Positions 32,396 to 42,134 are shown, counted from the stretch's first letter. The stretch is DNA of 50,184 nt from Phycisphaerales bacterium (GCA_009691785.1 SIAM01000013.1:1-50184); one strand, 5' to 3'. The notes: generated from the letters alone by a model not told the origin. Translations and numbers: made by a program.

Positions 32396-35236
32396 TTAGT
32401 CGAAATTCAAGAGCAACAAAGCTGCATCTCCCGCGTCAACTTCACCGCTAAGATCCAGATCGCTGGGGCACCCAGAGCAAGGGCCGTAGTCGAGCAACAG
32501 CATCGCCATGTCGCCACTATCACGGAAGCCGCTTCCGTCTAGATCTCCAAAGAGCGCTGGGTAGCACGAAATTTTGGTGACAGAAAATGAGTCAATGGCA
32601 ACTTCAACAACATTGTCCGTGGTATTGTCCTGGGCAACAAACTTGACCTTCATATCCGAGGATACAGCCAGGAAATCTTTCACTTTGAAGGTCTTCAGAT
32701 TCCATGCCTGACCTGTTGAATAGGAACCCACCAATGTCCACGTCGTACCGTTATCGTTTGAGAAATAGACTTCTGCTGGATCATTTGTGGGGGTGGCGCC
32801 GTTGTAGCTCAAGTACAAAGCGAACTTGACATACACCTCATCAAAACCAATGGCACTAAAGGTTGGCGACAACAATGAAGTCTTTCCATTGTCGACATCA
32901 TTGCAGCTGCCACTACCTGTAAGGAAGGCTTTGGCACCGCTATACGCCGCGGGTGTTGCGCCACACCCACTCGCAGTGTTGGAACGAACCCATAGGCCAG
33001 CGGTGGCGGTATCGTCGGCAGCGCCAACGGTGAATGCGGTAGTGGTTCCATCAAAGGTTTCAAGTAAATCAACAACCGATGAGAGCACCGAAGTGGTGGA
33101 GTAATTGGTGGTTGGAGCCGTGCTTGGTAGAACTAACGCCGTCCCACCTGTGGACTTTGCCTCAATGTAATACTGCACCGTGGTATTGCAACCAGCAGCA
33201 GGGAATGTGGCGGTGTAACTATTTCCACCATTATTGGTCATCATGATGGGAGCGAATGCGCCAGATGTGCCTTCTCGGTAAAACATCTTTTCGCTGCCCG
33301 CAAGCACTTGGCTGGACACGGGCACAATGTTCACGTACATGGTGGTTCCACCGCTTGGATCAATAGTGGCTGGACCACCATCTGGAAGCGATATGGTGAA
33401 TAATGCAAGCGATGGCGCGGACAAGCCGTGGGCAGTGAATGCATTGGTAATGGCGGCGTAGTTGGGCGAGCCGTCTCCAAGATTTCCGTTGTCATCATCA
33501 AGTGTGAGGTAATCCAGGGTGATGTCATTTTGAATCGTGCTGGAACCCGCGTGAAGCGGCATTGAATTGACAGCCAAGAGTGTCAGGCGTGTTCGATAGT
33601 CGGTTGGGTAGGTGGTAAGGTAACTGTTTCGCAAAGTCCAGAAGCAACCAGAAAGCAATTGTCCGCATGCATGAATTTCACTGCCGCAACTTGAGCATGA
33701 AGTTGACGAGTATTGGCATGTATTGTTAGCGCTTCGAATACCGCTATTGCAACTTTGGAAACCAATTCCAAGCGAGGCGTTGTCGGTTATAAGAATTCCA
33801 ATGATGTCGGCTTGGCCTTCACCATATTGGTATTGACCGCTTCCTGCGCATTGCACTGCGTGATGGCCATATTCATGGGCGACCACATCGCCAAAGCCAG
33901 TGTTGTTGCAACCACTGCCGGCGATGAAGAAATTAATGCTGCTGCCGTCGTAGTAGGCATTGCACACATCGTTAATGTTTGTATTGATGGTGAAACTTGT
34001 TTGCGTTGAAATAGTTGGATAGGTGGCATTGGCGGACAGAATTTTATCACGCGTTCGATTGGCTATTTCATATGTGTTAGTCTGCGCGGTGTTCACAGCA
34101 TTTGGCGATGGATTGAACAAGAATGTCCCGGTGCCGCCATTTGGCAATGTTTGGCTGGCAACCGTTCCAAGCGTGCTGCTTTGCTCAACCACTTTGAAAT
34201 ACTTTCCAGCCAAGGTTGGTGCCACAACAAGTGAAGCGGTTCCTGAGTTGGTGTATGTAAACGCACCATTGATATCGGCATACACCGTTGCGCTTCCAAC
34301 AAGAACTTTGGCGTATGGCATGCCGCGAATCACCTCGGCGCTGCACGCGTCGGCGCGGAAATCAGTGGTGACATACTCATTCACTTGGCCCGTGACCGTG
34401 CTGTGGTGAATCATGCTCTCTTGAAAGAGAATGTTGCCGTTGCTGGCATCGACCACGAACAACATTTTTTGGTAATTCGATGGGTCAAAGACCCCGCCAC
34501 CTGTGGCGATAAATTCAACCGCAAGCTTGGAGGCTTGAACGTCCTCATCAAGGCCAGCCCACACCACGTAGCGCGGCGTGTTCATTTGTGGCGGCGAGGT
34601 GAATTGACCAAGGGCTTGGCTTCCAACCAAAGCAACATCAATTGAAGATGCGTCTAAATTCTTTCCAGCAAGTTGCGCTTCCATGGTGCCAATATTTCGC
34701 AGCGTGGCGCCAGCAAGCACCATTGGAAAATTATCTTCGTTGCGCACCAAGCCCCAGCTGTAAGAACGGAACACTGGCACGCCCTTGGCTTGTTGTCGGA
34801 AATACGCCACGGTGAACTCGCTTGATGTTCCGTCTTCACTTGTCACCAACGGCAATGTGTGCGCGCCGTCTTCTGTTGGGCCAACTTTTTCAAGTTGCGA
34901 GTATGGAACCTTCCACAACACGGACCAATCGCGCATAAATTTGTCAGCGCTGTCGCTTGGTGAAACGCCGTGGGAGAAAGTGGTTCCCCACACGCGGCGC
35001 AATGAACCTTCGATGGTGTGCAAGCCGCCGCCTGGAAACATTCGCGCAAAGCGGTCCTGGATTGTTTCGCCATCCTGATCAATTTGGTTGCCAATAGCTC
35101 CAGTATTGAGATTGTTGGCGTTGACCCCATTGTTGGTTGCAAATTGATTTCCTGCCAAGGCGAATGTGGCGGCACCGAACAAAAGTCCTGTTGAACCAAT
35201 CAAAGACAAACATGTTTTTTTTGACAAATGCTTCAT
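32396..35236 (-). CDS. Secreted gluzincin protease with dockerin-like tail (paralogue A)
   Basis: A 946-residue exported protein. Signal peptide at 1-29 (CLSLIGSTGLLFGAATFALA), a propeptide-like FTP region (AYFRQQAKGVPVFRSYSWGL) and then the catalytic motif HEYGHH near 454 with the third zinc ligand in YGEGQADIIG, which corresponds to fungalysin GEGWSDF; so an M36/M4-like metallopeptidase is inferred. A beta-rich middle with several cysteines (CSSCGSEIHACGQLLSG) and a jelly-roll-like part (VDLLETFDG) follow. The last 50 residues are a two-loop dockerin-like tail: DLDGSGFRDSGD and DLDLSGEVDAGD separated by LLLDYGPCSGCPS. The start at 35236 is preferred over an upstream TTG at 35284. It is an obvious tandem paralogue of the gene at 35521. 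Confidence 0.9.
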   Translation of the reverse strand: MKHLSKKTCLSLIGSTGLLFGAATFALAGNQFATNNGVNANNLNTGAIGNQIDQDGETIQDRFARMFPGGGLHTIEGSLRRVWGTTFSHGVSPSDSADKFMRDWSVLWKVPYSQLEKVGPTEDGAHTLPLVTSEDGTSSEFTVAYFRQQAKGVPVFRSYSWGLVRNEDNFPMVLAGATLRNIGTMEAQLAGKNLDASSIDVALVGSQALGQFTSPPQMNTPRYVVWAGLDEDVQASKLAVEFIATGGGVFDPSNYQKMLFVVDASNGNILFQESMIHHSTVTGQVNEYVTTDFRADACSAEVIRGMPYAKVLVGSATVYADINGAFTYTNSGTASLVVAPTLAGKYFKVVEQSSTLGTVASQTLPNGGTGTFLFNPSPNAVNTAQTNTYEIANRTRDKILSANATYPTISTQTSFTINTNINDVCNAYYDGSSINFFIAGSGCNNTGFGDVVAHEYGHHAVQCAGSGQYQYGEGQADIIGILITDNASLGIGFQSCNSGIRSANNTCQYSSTSCSSCGSEIHACGQLLSGCFWTLRNSYLTTYPTDYRTRLTLLAVNSMPLHAGSSTIQNDITLDYLTLDDDNGNLGDGSPNYAAITNAFTAHGLSAPSLALFTISLPDGGPATIDPSGGTTMYVNIVPVSSQVLAGSEKMFYREGTSGAFAPIMMTNNGGNSYTATFPAAGCNTTVQYYIEAKSTGGTALVLPSTAPTTNYSTTSVLSSVVDLLETFDGTTTAFTVGAADDTATAGLWVRSNTASGCGATPAAYSGAKAFLTGSGSCNDVDNGKTSLLSPTFSAIGFDEVYVKFALYLSYNGATPTNDPAEVYFSNDNGTTWTLVGSYSTGQAWNLKTFKVKDFLAVSSDMKVKFVAQDNTTDNVVEVAIDSFSVTKISCYPALFGDLDGSGFRDSGDMAMLLLDYGPCSGCPSDLDLSGEVDAGDAALLLLNFD

Positions 35237-35255
35237 GGGTTTAGGAATCTTTCTT

Positions 35256-35284
35256 CTTAAATTTGGATCAAAGCTAAGTGACAA
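35256..35284 (-). promoter_or_regulatory. Weak candidate promoter for protease paralogue A
   Basis: On the minus strand TTGTCA (35284-35279), 17 bp, TTTAAG (35261-35256), starting a transcript just before ATG 35236. The -10 box is poor. A terminator for the upstream gene at 35456-35492 makes a separate promoter necessary. Confidence 0.3.
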
Positions 35285-35455
35285 AATGACAGCCTTACTT
35301 TCGCTTATGAAGATTATGACGCAGTCTGTATCAGATGCAACGAAAATGGTGAATATTTGCGATAAATATAAAGTAATATAGGACTTTCAAACAACCCGTT
35401 GAGCATAATTTTCTGGACGCGAAATCCGAAATTACATTGATATTAAAGTAAAGCT

Positions 35456-35492
35456 CCAAATAAACGGGCGGTTCCTAAGTAAGGAACCGCCC
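35456..35492 (-). terminator. Intrinsic terminator between the protease paralogues
   Basis: GGGCGGTTCC (35466-35475) and GGAACCGCCC (35483-35492) pair perfectly over 10 bp around TAAGTAA. On the minus strand a T-rich GTTTATTTGG tract follows. It sits 28 bp after the stop of paralogue B. Confidence 0.88.
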
Positions 35493-35520
35493 ATAAATGA
35501 ACTGTTATTTTGTCAACAAG

Positions 35521-38364
35521 TCAATTAAAACTCAGGAGCATCAATGCGGTATCTCCCGCGTCAATTTCACCACTGTTGTCTAAGTCGCCAGGGCAACCAC
35601 TGCATGGACCGTAATCAAGCAACAACAACGCAACGTCCGCGCTGTCAGTAATCTGATCGCCGTTCAAATCGCCAAAGACAGCATCGGTGCACTTCACGCT
35701 TGTGAAGGTGACACTATCAATGCCGGCTTCAACAACATTGTCGATGCCGTTGTCTTGCGCCACAAACTTGACGCGCATTTGGCTGGTGACTGGCAAGATA
35801 TTGAGCACACCCAATTTCTTCAGCACCCAAGTATTGGCGCCAGTTGCGGTGGTGTAGGAAGCACCAAGGACCCAAGTGGTGCCGCCGTCATTGCTGACGA
35901 ATACTTCTAACGGATCATCAGTTGGAGTTGCGCCGTTGTAACTTAAATAGATGGCAAATGACAATTCAACGGCGTCACCAGATGAGGCATCTAGGACTGG
36001 ACTGATAAACGAAGTCTTGCCGGCGTCAACATCCACGCAAGATCCATAGGCGGTGACAAACGCCTTGGTTCCACTGTATGAAACAGTGTTGGCACCGCAA
36101 CCACTCAACACGGCATTGCGCACCCAAGTGCCCGCAGTGGCGTTGTCGCCTGCCGCACCAACAGTAAAGAGCGTTGAAGAGCCATCAAAGGTGTCGGCAA
36201 TTAAAGTTGCAGAGGAAATTGCGGCAGTGGCCACATAGGCCACCGAAGCGCCACCCGAAGGCAATGTAACTGTTGTTCCACTTGTTGAAGTGGCTTGCAC
36301 ATAGAACTGGACTGAAGTGTTGCAGTTAAACGCTGGGAAATTGGCAAGATAATTATTGCCACCTGTGGAAGTTAATAAAGTTGAACTCCAAGTTGAAGCG
36401 GTGCTTTCCTTGTAGAACAATTTCTGGCTGCCAGCCGCAACCGCGCCACTGACCGGAGTAATGACAACATTCATGGTTGTTCCGCCCACTGGCAGAACAG
36501 TTGTTGGCACGCCATTTGGAGCGGTAATTGTGAAGAGACTCAACGCAGGGGCCGTTAATCCGTGGCCATTAAATGCCGCGGCAATGGCGTAATAGTTTGG
36601 TGAACCGTCACCCAAGTTGCCGTTGTTGTCATCCAGCGTGAGATAATCAATGGTGATGTCATTCTGGATGGTTGAGGAACCCGCATGCAGCGGCATGGAA
36701 TTCACCGCCAAATTTGCAAGGCGAGTGCGGTAATCGCTTGGATATGTTCCTAGGAAGGAGTTACGCAAGTCCCACACGGGACCCGAGAGCAGTTGTCCAC
36801 ACGCATGGATTTCGCTGCCGCAACTGGAGCAACCCGTCGATGAATAAGTGCATGTGTTGTTCGCTGTCCGAATACCTGTTGAGCATGTTTGGAAACCGTA
36901 GCCAAGAATTGCCGCGTCAGTGATCAAGAGGCCCATCACGTCAGCTTGTCCTTCGCCGTATTCATTTTGACCACTGCCTGCTTTGGCAATAGCATGGTGG
37001 CCATACTCGTGGCAAACCACATCGGCGAAGGCAGTGTTGGCACAACCGCCACCGGCCAGATAGAAATTAATGTTGCCGTCGTAGTAGGCGTTGCATGTTC
37101 CTGAAAGATTGGGTTTGATCACAAAACCAGTTTGGGTTGAAATGGTTGGGTAACTTGGACTTGCCGTCAAAATCAGGTTCCGAGTTTTGTTGGCCATTTC
37201 ATAGGAGTTCGTTTGAGCCGTGGTGGTGGCGGCGTTGGCCGCGCCAGGATTAAACAGGAATGTCGCTGTTCCACCATCGGCCACGGTTTGTGAGGTCACC
37301 GTGTTGAGTGTTCCACTTCCTGGAGTCACGGTGAAATATTTGCCCGCCATGGTTGGGGCAACAGTGACAGAACCAGTGCCGGAATAGGTGTATGTCAAAG
37401 ATCCATTCACATCGGTGTACAGCGTTGTTGCCCCAATGACAACTTTGGCGAAGGGCATGGCGCGGGTGGTTTCAACGCCGCAGGTGTCGGCTTTGAAATC
37501 AGAGGTGACATACTCGTTCACTTGAACATTCACGCTGCCGTGATAAATCAAACTTTCTCGATAGAGAATGTTGCCGTTGGAGGCGTCGACCACGAACAAC
37601 ACCTTTTGATAGTCATCGGTTCCTTCGCCGCTGATGACTTTGAATTCAACAGCAAGTTTGGATGTTTGAACATCTTCGTCAAGGCCGGACCAAATCACAT
37701 AGCGCGGCGTGGACATTTCTGGTGGAGCGCTGAATTGACTCAGGGCTTGGCCACTAATGGCGCCAAGATTGATGGATGATGGATCAATGTCCACGCCTTC
37801 CATACGAGCTTCCATGGTGCCAATGTCGCGCAGTGTTCCGCCGCCAAGAACCATTGGGAAATTATCTTCGTTGCGAACAAGGCCCCAACCGTAGGAGCGG
37901 AACACTGGAACGCCTTTGGCTTGTTGGCGGAAATATGCGATGGTAAATTTGGTGTTCTCGCCATCATCGTCGGCGACAAGCGGCAAAGTGTGCTCGCCGT
38001 CATCTGTTGGACCAACTTTCTCAAGTTGCGTGTAAGGCACCTTCCACAGCATGGACCACTTCTGCATGAACTTGTCGGCGCTTTCGCTTGGTGAATTTCC
38101 AGTTGAGAAAGTTGTTCCGTACACGCGACGAAGCACGCCCTTGATGTCATGCAGACCACCGGTTGGGAAATTTTGCGCAAATGAATCACGAATGCCTTCG
38201 CCCGGGTCAGCCACGCCGCCAGTGGTTTGGGTGCCTAGTCCAGGCTTTGCGGCATTCCCGTTGCCAGTTGCCAAGCCAGTGTTGCCACCAGCAGCGAATG
38301 CAACTGATGCCAAGGCAAGAACCGCTGAACTAATAATTGACAATTTTGGTGAAATCATTTTCAT
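35521..38364 (-). CDS. Secreted gluzincin protease with dockerin-like tail (paralogue B)
   Basis: A 947-residue exported protein with the same layout as paralogue A: signal peptide at 1-25 (LSIISSAVLALASVAFA), FTP-like propeptide (AYFRQQAKGVPVFRSYGWGL), HEYGHH near 455 and third ligand in YGEGQADVMG, cysteine-rich loop CSSCGSEIHACGQLLSG, beta-rich domains and a C-terminal dockerin-like tail with DLNGDQITDSAD and DLDNSGEIDAGD joined by LLLDYGPCSGCPG. The two genes are of almost equal length, differ throughout at many positions, and so are an old tandem duplication rather than a recent one. It should cleave proteins outside the cell; metal dependence and substrate are inferred from motifs. A good promoter lies upstream. 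Confidence 0.9.
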   Translation of the reverse strand: MKMISPKLSIISSAVLALASVAFAAGGNTGLATGNGNAAKPGLGTQTTGGVADPGEGIRDSFAQNFPTGGLHDIKGVLRRVYGTTFSTGNSPSESADKFMQKWSMLWKVPYTQLEKVGPTDDGEHTLPLVADDDGENTKFTIAYFRQQAKGVPVFRSYGWGLVRNEDNFPMVLGGGTLRDIGTMEARMEGVDIDPSSINLGAISGQALSQFSAPPEMSTPRYVIWSGLDEDVQTSKLAVEFKVISGEGTDDYQKVLFVVDASNGNILYRESLIYHGSVNVQVNEYVTSDFKADTCGVETTRAMPFAKVVIGATTLYTDVNGSLTYTYSGTGSVTVAPTMAGKYFTVTPGSGTLNTVTSQTVADGGTATFLFNPGAANAATTTAQTNSYEMANKTRNLILTASPSYPTISTQTGFVIKPNLSGTCNAYYDGNINFYLAGGGCANTAFADVVCHEYGHHAIAKAGSGQNEYGEGQADVMGLLITDAAILGYGFQTCSTGIRTANNTCTYSSTGCSSCGSEIHACGQLLSGPVWDLRNSFLGTYPSDYRTRLANLAVNSMPLHAGSSTIQNDITIDYLTLDDNNGNLGDGSPNYYAIAAAFNGHGLTAPALSLFTITAPNGVPTTVLPVGGTTMNVVITPVSGAVAAGSQKLFYKESTASTWSSTLLTSTGGNNYLANFPAFNCNTSVQFYVQATSTSGTTVTLPSGGASVAYVATAAISSATLIADTFDGSSTLFTVGAAGDNATAGTWVRNAVLSGCGANTVSYSGTKAFVTAYGSCVDVDAGKTSFISPVLDASSGDAVELSFAIYLSYNGATPTDDPLEVFVSNDGGTTWVLGASYTTATGANTWVLKKLGVLNILPVTSQMRVKFVAQDNGIDNVVEAGIDSVTFTSVKCTDAVFGDLNGDQITDSADVALLLLDYGPCSGCPGDLDNSGEIDAGDTALMLLSFN

Positions 38365-38383
38365 GAACTTTCTTTAGATAGGA

Positions 38384-38411
38384 GTCATAAATGGGGACAT
38401 ACAAGTGGCAA
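38384..38411 (-). promoter_or_regulatory. Candidate sigma70 promoter for protease paralogue B
   Basis: On the minus strand TTGCCA (38411-38406), 16 bp, TATGAC (38389-38384). The transcript would start just above the ATG at 38364, after an AAGAAAG stretch that may act as ribosome site. The -35 box equals that of the promoter at 12813. Confidence 0.5.
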
Positions 38412-38657
38412 CAAATTCAATCATAAATAAGTGCCAAAACTTCTAGAGTATTAATGCCACACATAGGCAGGTTGGGCAAGTGTAAATTGGAAAATACTGT
38501 GATTTTGGGAGATAATTTGCATGCTAGGCGGGTTGTGAAAGTGCCCAAGGCGGAGCTTACCCTATTCTGCAAGTTGCTTCAGCCTGTCAGCCGTTGTGTG
38601 GGCAGATTTTTTTGTACCTTTCAAATGCCTGTGAATAAGTCAATTTGAGCCAAAATC

Positions 38658-39128
38658 GTGACAAAAGACACCCGAGAACCCGAGATTGAGAACCGTAAGG
38701 CGCGCCATGATTTTGTGATTGGCGAGACCTATGAGTGCGGCATGGTTCTGCGCGGGTCGGAGGTCAAAAGCATTCGCAAGGGTCAGATAAGTCTTGCCGA
38801 GGGATGGGTTATGGCGCGGGCGGCGCCTCCTCAACTGGAATTGCATGGGGTTCATGTGGCGGAATATCCACCCGCGGGCAAGGATAGACAGCATGAACCG
38901 CTGCGCACGCGGCGGCTTTTGGCGCACAAGAGCGAGATTAAAAAGTTGGCGTTTGCCATGAAGGCCAAAGGTTCCTCGTTGGTGCCACTGAAGGTGTATT
39001 TCAAGAATGGGGTGGCCAAATTGTTGGTTGGTGTTGCCGTTGGCCGCAAGAAAGCCGACAAGCGTGCGGCGATTCGCGAGAAGGAAATGAAGCGCGACAT
39101 GGACCGCGACGCGGGTCGGCGGCGGTGA
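38658..39128 (+). CDS. smpB: SsrA-binding protein
   Basis: A 156-residue tmRNA-binding protein needed for trans-translation, the rescue of stalled ribosomes. Landmarks: ENRKARHDFVIGETYECGMV, LRGSEVKSIRKGQISLAEGW, PLRTRRLLAHKSEI, and the basic C-terminal tail KKADKRAAIREKEMKRDMDR, which enters the decoding centre. The start is GTG at 38658, the only one fitting the family's N-terminus. The tmRNA gene (ssrA) was not found near it. The gene stands alone, facing the SDR gene. Confidence 0.97.
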   Translation: MTKDTREPEIENRKARHDFVIGETYECGMVLRGSEVKSIRKGQISLAEGWVMARAAPPQLELHGVHVAEYPPAGKDRQHEPLRTRRLLAHKSEIKKLAFAMKAKGSSLVPLKVYFKNGVAKLLVGVAVGRKKADKRAAIREKEMKRDMDRDAGRRR

Positions 39129-39210
39129 TCACCCGCATACCCGCTTGAATGTGTTGGCGGGTTGAACAGTGAGCTGGCTACATGTTGAGATACAAGCGGC
39201 GGCACATGGC

Positions 39211-39912
39211 TTACGGGCTGGGCATAAGAATTATTTTGCCGTGGTCGTTTGCGCGTTTGCCTTCAATGCAATCGGTAATGGTGGCGGCCACGCTTTCAGG
39301 CGAAATGGTTTTGTGCGGCGGAACCATTTTTTCATTGAAGTTGGAGCGCAGCATGGGTGTTTCAACGCAGCCTAAATTCACACTGAAAGCGCGCACGCCC
39401 AAGGCGCGGCCTTCGCGGGCGGCGCTGCGGGTAAGTGAATCAAGCGCGGACTTGCTGGCGGCGTAGACAAAAAATCCTGGGAACGGATCGGAGGATCCAA
39501 GTGTTCCAACATTCACAATGCAGCCGCCTTTTTGCGCGCGGAAATGCGGCCAACATGCGGCAATGAGATAGCCAGGACCAAATGTATTGATGGCGAAGAC
39601 CTCCGTGAACACATCTTTCGTGGTCTTGTCAATGGGGGCGCTTGGCGCAACGCCGGCGCAATTCACAAGATTGTCAATGCGGCCAAAGCGCTCAATGGTT
39701 TGATCAATGACGGTCTTGACCTGGTCGGGGTCTGAAACATCAGCTCGCGCAATCATGACATCGCCCGAGCCAATGGCGCGAATTTCATCGGCGGCGTCCG
39801 CAAGTTTATTTTCTGTGCGACCCACCAAGACAAGTTGGTGCTTGCGCTGGGATAACATGATGGCGCACGCGCGGCCAATTCCTGAACCAGCGCCGGTGAT
39901 AAGTGTGACCAT
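39211..39912 (-). CDS. Short-chain dehydrogenase/reductase
   Basis: A 233-residue classical SDR. The nucleotide site is TGAGSGIG (6-13) with NCAGVA (about 86) stabilising the central sheet; the catalytic Tyr and Lys are in YAASKSALD, and Ser in VGTLGSSDPF. An Arg in the strand-two end (VGRTENK) suggests NADP(H) preference. The substrate cannot be predicted. It is the last gene of a minus-strand run headed by ptsI, 35 bp below rseP; the link to isoprenoid or membrane-stress genes may be only positional. Confidence 0.92.
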   Translation of the reverse strand: MVTLITGAGSGIGRACAIMLSQRKHQLVLVGRTENKLADAADEIRAIGSGDVMIARADVSDPDQVKTVIDQTIERFGRIDNLVNCAGVAPSAPIDKTTKDVFTEVFAINTFGPGYLIAACWPHFRAQKGGCIVNVGTLGSSDPFPGFFVYAASKSALDSLTRSAAREGRALGVRAFSVNLGCVETPMLRSNFNEKMVPPHKTISPESVAATITDCIEGKRANDHGKIILMPSP

Positions 39913-39947
39913 TTAAATTCTTTGCTCCATTGTGAAAGTGTGGAACT

Positions 39948-42089
39948 TTATCCGCCAGTGAATAGACGAACCACATCGTTGTAAAAAGTGACCACAAACA
40001 AACTGCCAAGGAAGGCAAGCCCAACCAAGGTGGCCGCGTTCTGAAAACGCACGTTTGGCGGACGGCGAAAGCAGCCTTCGTACAGTAGGAATAGAAACAA
40101 TCCGCCGTCAACAATGGGCAGGGGCAGAAAATTCAGCACCGCTAAATTCACGCTAATCATGGCTAAAAAGAACAGTAAATAGGTCATGCCGCGGTCGGCA
40201 ACACGGGTTCCCACTTGCACAATTCCAACCGGTCCCCGCAGTTGCTCCACACCCACCGTGCCGCGAGCCAGTCGATCAAGCGTGAGCCAAGTCAGCACGG
40301 CAAGTTTTTTTGTTTCGGTGAAGCCCATTGTTGCGGCAAGCACGGGATTGTCATTCGCGCTGCGCGTGATCATTTGCGGCTCGAACAATGCGCTTGACAG
40401 AGGACTAGACCAACCCAGTTTTTGTATGTCGTTGATTTCGGCGGCGCCCAGCGTGATCACGGCGGATTTCACCGGCGAGTTTGCTTGAATATTTTGAAAT
40501 GAAATGTTCAGCGTGGCGGAGGTATTCTTTCCAAATGCGTCGGCGGTGGTAACCCACAACGCGGCACGCATGGAGGCCCAATCCGTGAGCGCGATGTCGT
40601 TGACGGAAATTATTTTTGTGAGCGGTCGAAGTTCAAGTGGCGCGATTGGCGTTGCCACGGTTTGTGTGGCTTTGGGGTCACGCGGGTTTTCTAACACGCG
40701 GTCAATCACACGCGCGCTGACCAACATGTTCCACGCTGGAACCACCAACACATCAAGGCGGCCTTGCCTATCCACGCGGGCGTTGATGGGAAGTGTTTTG
40801 CCATCGCGAAGAATTTGTAATTGCACGGCACGATTGGCGTAAGTTTGAATCAGCGATCGAAACTCGCCAAGCCGCGGACCACTGCGGTCTTGGATGGCAA
40901 GCACAATGTCGCCAACTTGCAAAATGCCTTGATTTGGGCTGTTTTTTTGCACGGAATCAATGCGCACCAGTGGCGTGAATCCCATCAAGCCAAGGTCGTA
41001 TTCGCCCAAGGAAATGGAATCTGGCGAGAACAATTTTTCAAAATTGGGCTCTGGTGACAGTGGCGCGGTGGTTGTATTTGTTGTGATGGCGGACACAAGC
41101 GGCGTGGAGTTTGGAGCTAGCGACCACGTTGTTAAAACCGGTTTTCCATTTGATTGTTCAAACGCAAGATCAAGAGCCTCCGCGTTTGCAATGGGCACGC
41201 CATTGATGGCCGTGAGCGTGGAGCCAGGCTTCACGCCCGCCGCGCTGAGGCCGGACTTGATCAACAAATTTTCAATCAACGGCGCGATTTCTTCTTGATC
41301 AGCAAGAGTGCCACTGCGGGCGGGGGTGACGCCAAATGATCGCAGGCCACTGTTATTGTCTTTGATGGGGTCAAGTTGAAATTGCAATGGAGTTGCCGAG
41401 CCAGGGCGCGTGACTTGCAAAATTAATTCATTATCAGGGTGGCTCATGGCGGCGCCAATTTGAATGTCGGCGAAGGTAGTCATGGGATCGCCATTGATGG
41501 AATCAATTTGGTCGCCGGGCATAAGACCGTTGGTCCCGCCGTCAAGATTGCGAGCGGTGGCTGCGGGACTGTCCAGGCTCACCGCGCCAATCATGGGCGC
41601 TTCAAATTTCACGCCAACCATGAAGGCGACTACGAACAAAATCACGGCGGTGATCATGTTCATAATCACGCCAGCGCTGACCACAATCATGCGTTTCCAC
41701 ACGGGTTTACTGCCATAACCGTCAATGGCGTCGCTGGTGTTGCTTGGGTCAATATCCTCTTGACCCTTCATGCGAACAAAGCCGCCAATGGGAAGAAGTC
41801 GCAGTGAATATTCAGTTTCACCAACACCGTCAGCGTGCAGTTCGGCTGTTGGAATTTTTTCTGGATCGGCGCCGTAGCGAGTTTTTATGTCGGGCGCGGT
41901 GCTGCCAAAGCGAACGCCAAGACCGCGTCGATACGCCAGCACAGTTGGACCCATGCCCACTGCGAATGATTCAACACGAATGCCAGCCCAGCGTGCCGCG
42001 ATAAAATGTCCAAACTCATGAATGGCAATCAGAAGACCAAAGCCAATCACAATGAGCGCGATATTGGATGTGTTGCTGAGAAGTTCCAC
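39948..42089 (-). CDS. rseP: RseP-like site-2 protease (M50) with enlarged PDZ region
   Basis: A 713-residue inner-membrane zinc protease. HEFGH (His24-Glu25-His28) lies in the first transmembrane helix; the second metal motif is in NFLPLPIVDGG near 664 in the third. Between TM2 (about 135-160) and TM3 are some 450 residues with at least three PDZ-like modules (GLMPGDQIDSINGDPM, GVKPGSTLTAINGVPI, ILQVGDIVLAIQD), more than the two of the E. coli enzyme with its 450 residues. It is expected to cleave membrane-bound anti-sigma factors or signal-peptide remnants. It follows dxr by 45 bp, a pairing frequent in bacteria. Confidence 0.94.
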   Translation of the reverse strand: MELLSNTSNIALIVIGFGLLIAIHEFGHFIAARWAGIRVESFAVGMGPTVLAYRRGLGVRFGSTAPDIKTRYGADPEKIPTAELHADGVGETEYSLRLLPIGGFVRMKGQEDIDPSNTSDAIDGYGSKPVWKRMIVVSAGVIMNMITAVILFVVAFMVGVKFEAPMIGAVSLDSPAATARNLDGGTNGLMPGDQIDSINGDPMTTFADIQIGAAMSHPDNELILQVTRPGSATPLQFQLDPIKDNNSGLRSFGVTPARSGTLADQEEIAPLIENLLIKSGLSAAGVKPGSTLTAINGVPIANAEALDLAFEQSNGKPVLTTWSLAPNSTPLVSAITTNTTTAPLSPEPNFEKLFSPDSISLGEYDLGLMGFTPLVRIDSVQKNSPNQGILQVGDIVLAIQDRSGPRLGEFRSLIQTYANRAVQLQILRDGKTLPINARVDRQGRLDVLVVPAWNMLVSARVIDRVLENPRDPKATQTVATPIAPLELRPLTKIISVNDIALTDWASMRAALWVTTADAFGKNTSATLNISFQNIQANSPVKSAVITLGAAEINDIQKLGWSSPLSSALFEPQMITRSANDNPVLAATMGFTETKKLAVLTWLTLDRLARGTVGVEQLRGPVGIVQVGTRVADRGMTYLLFFLAMISVNLAVLNFLPLPIVDGGLFLFLLYEGCFRRPPNVRFQNAATLVGLAFLGSLFVVTFYNDVVRLFTGG

Positions 42090-42134
42090 TGTGTAAATGT
42101 TCCGCCTTTCTTGGCGATCTTTGGCGAGTGAAAA

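Noticed and set aside
38412-38657. tmRNA (ssrA) next to smpB
   Set aside because: No tRNA-Ala-like ends or tag-peptide frame was seen in the gap upstream of smpB.
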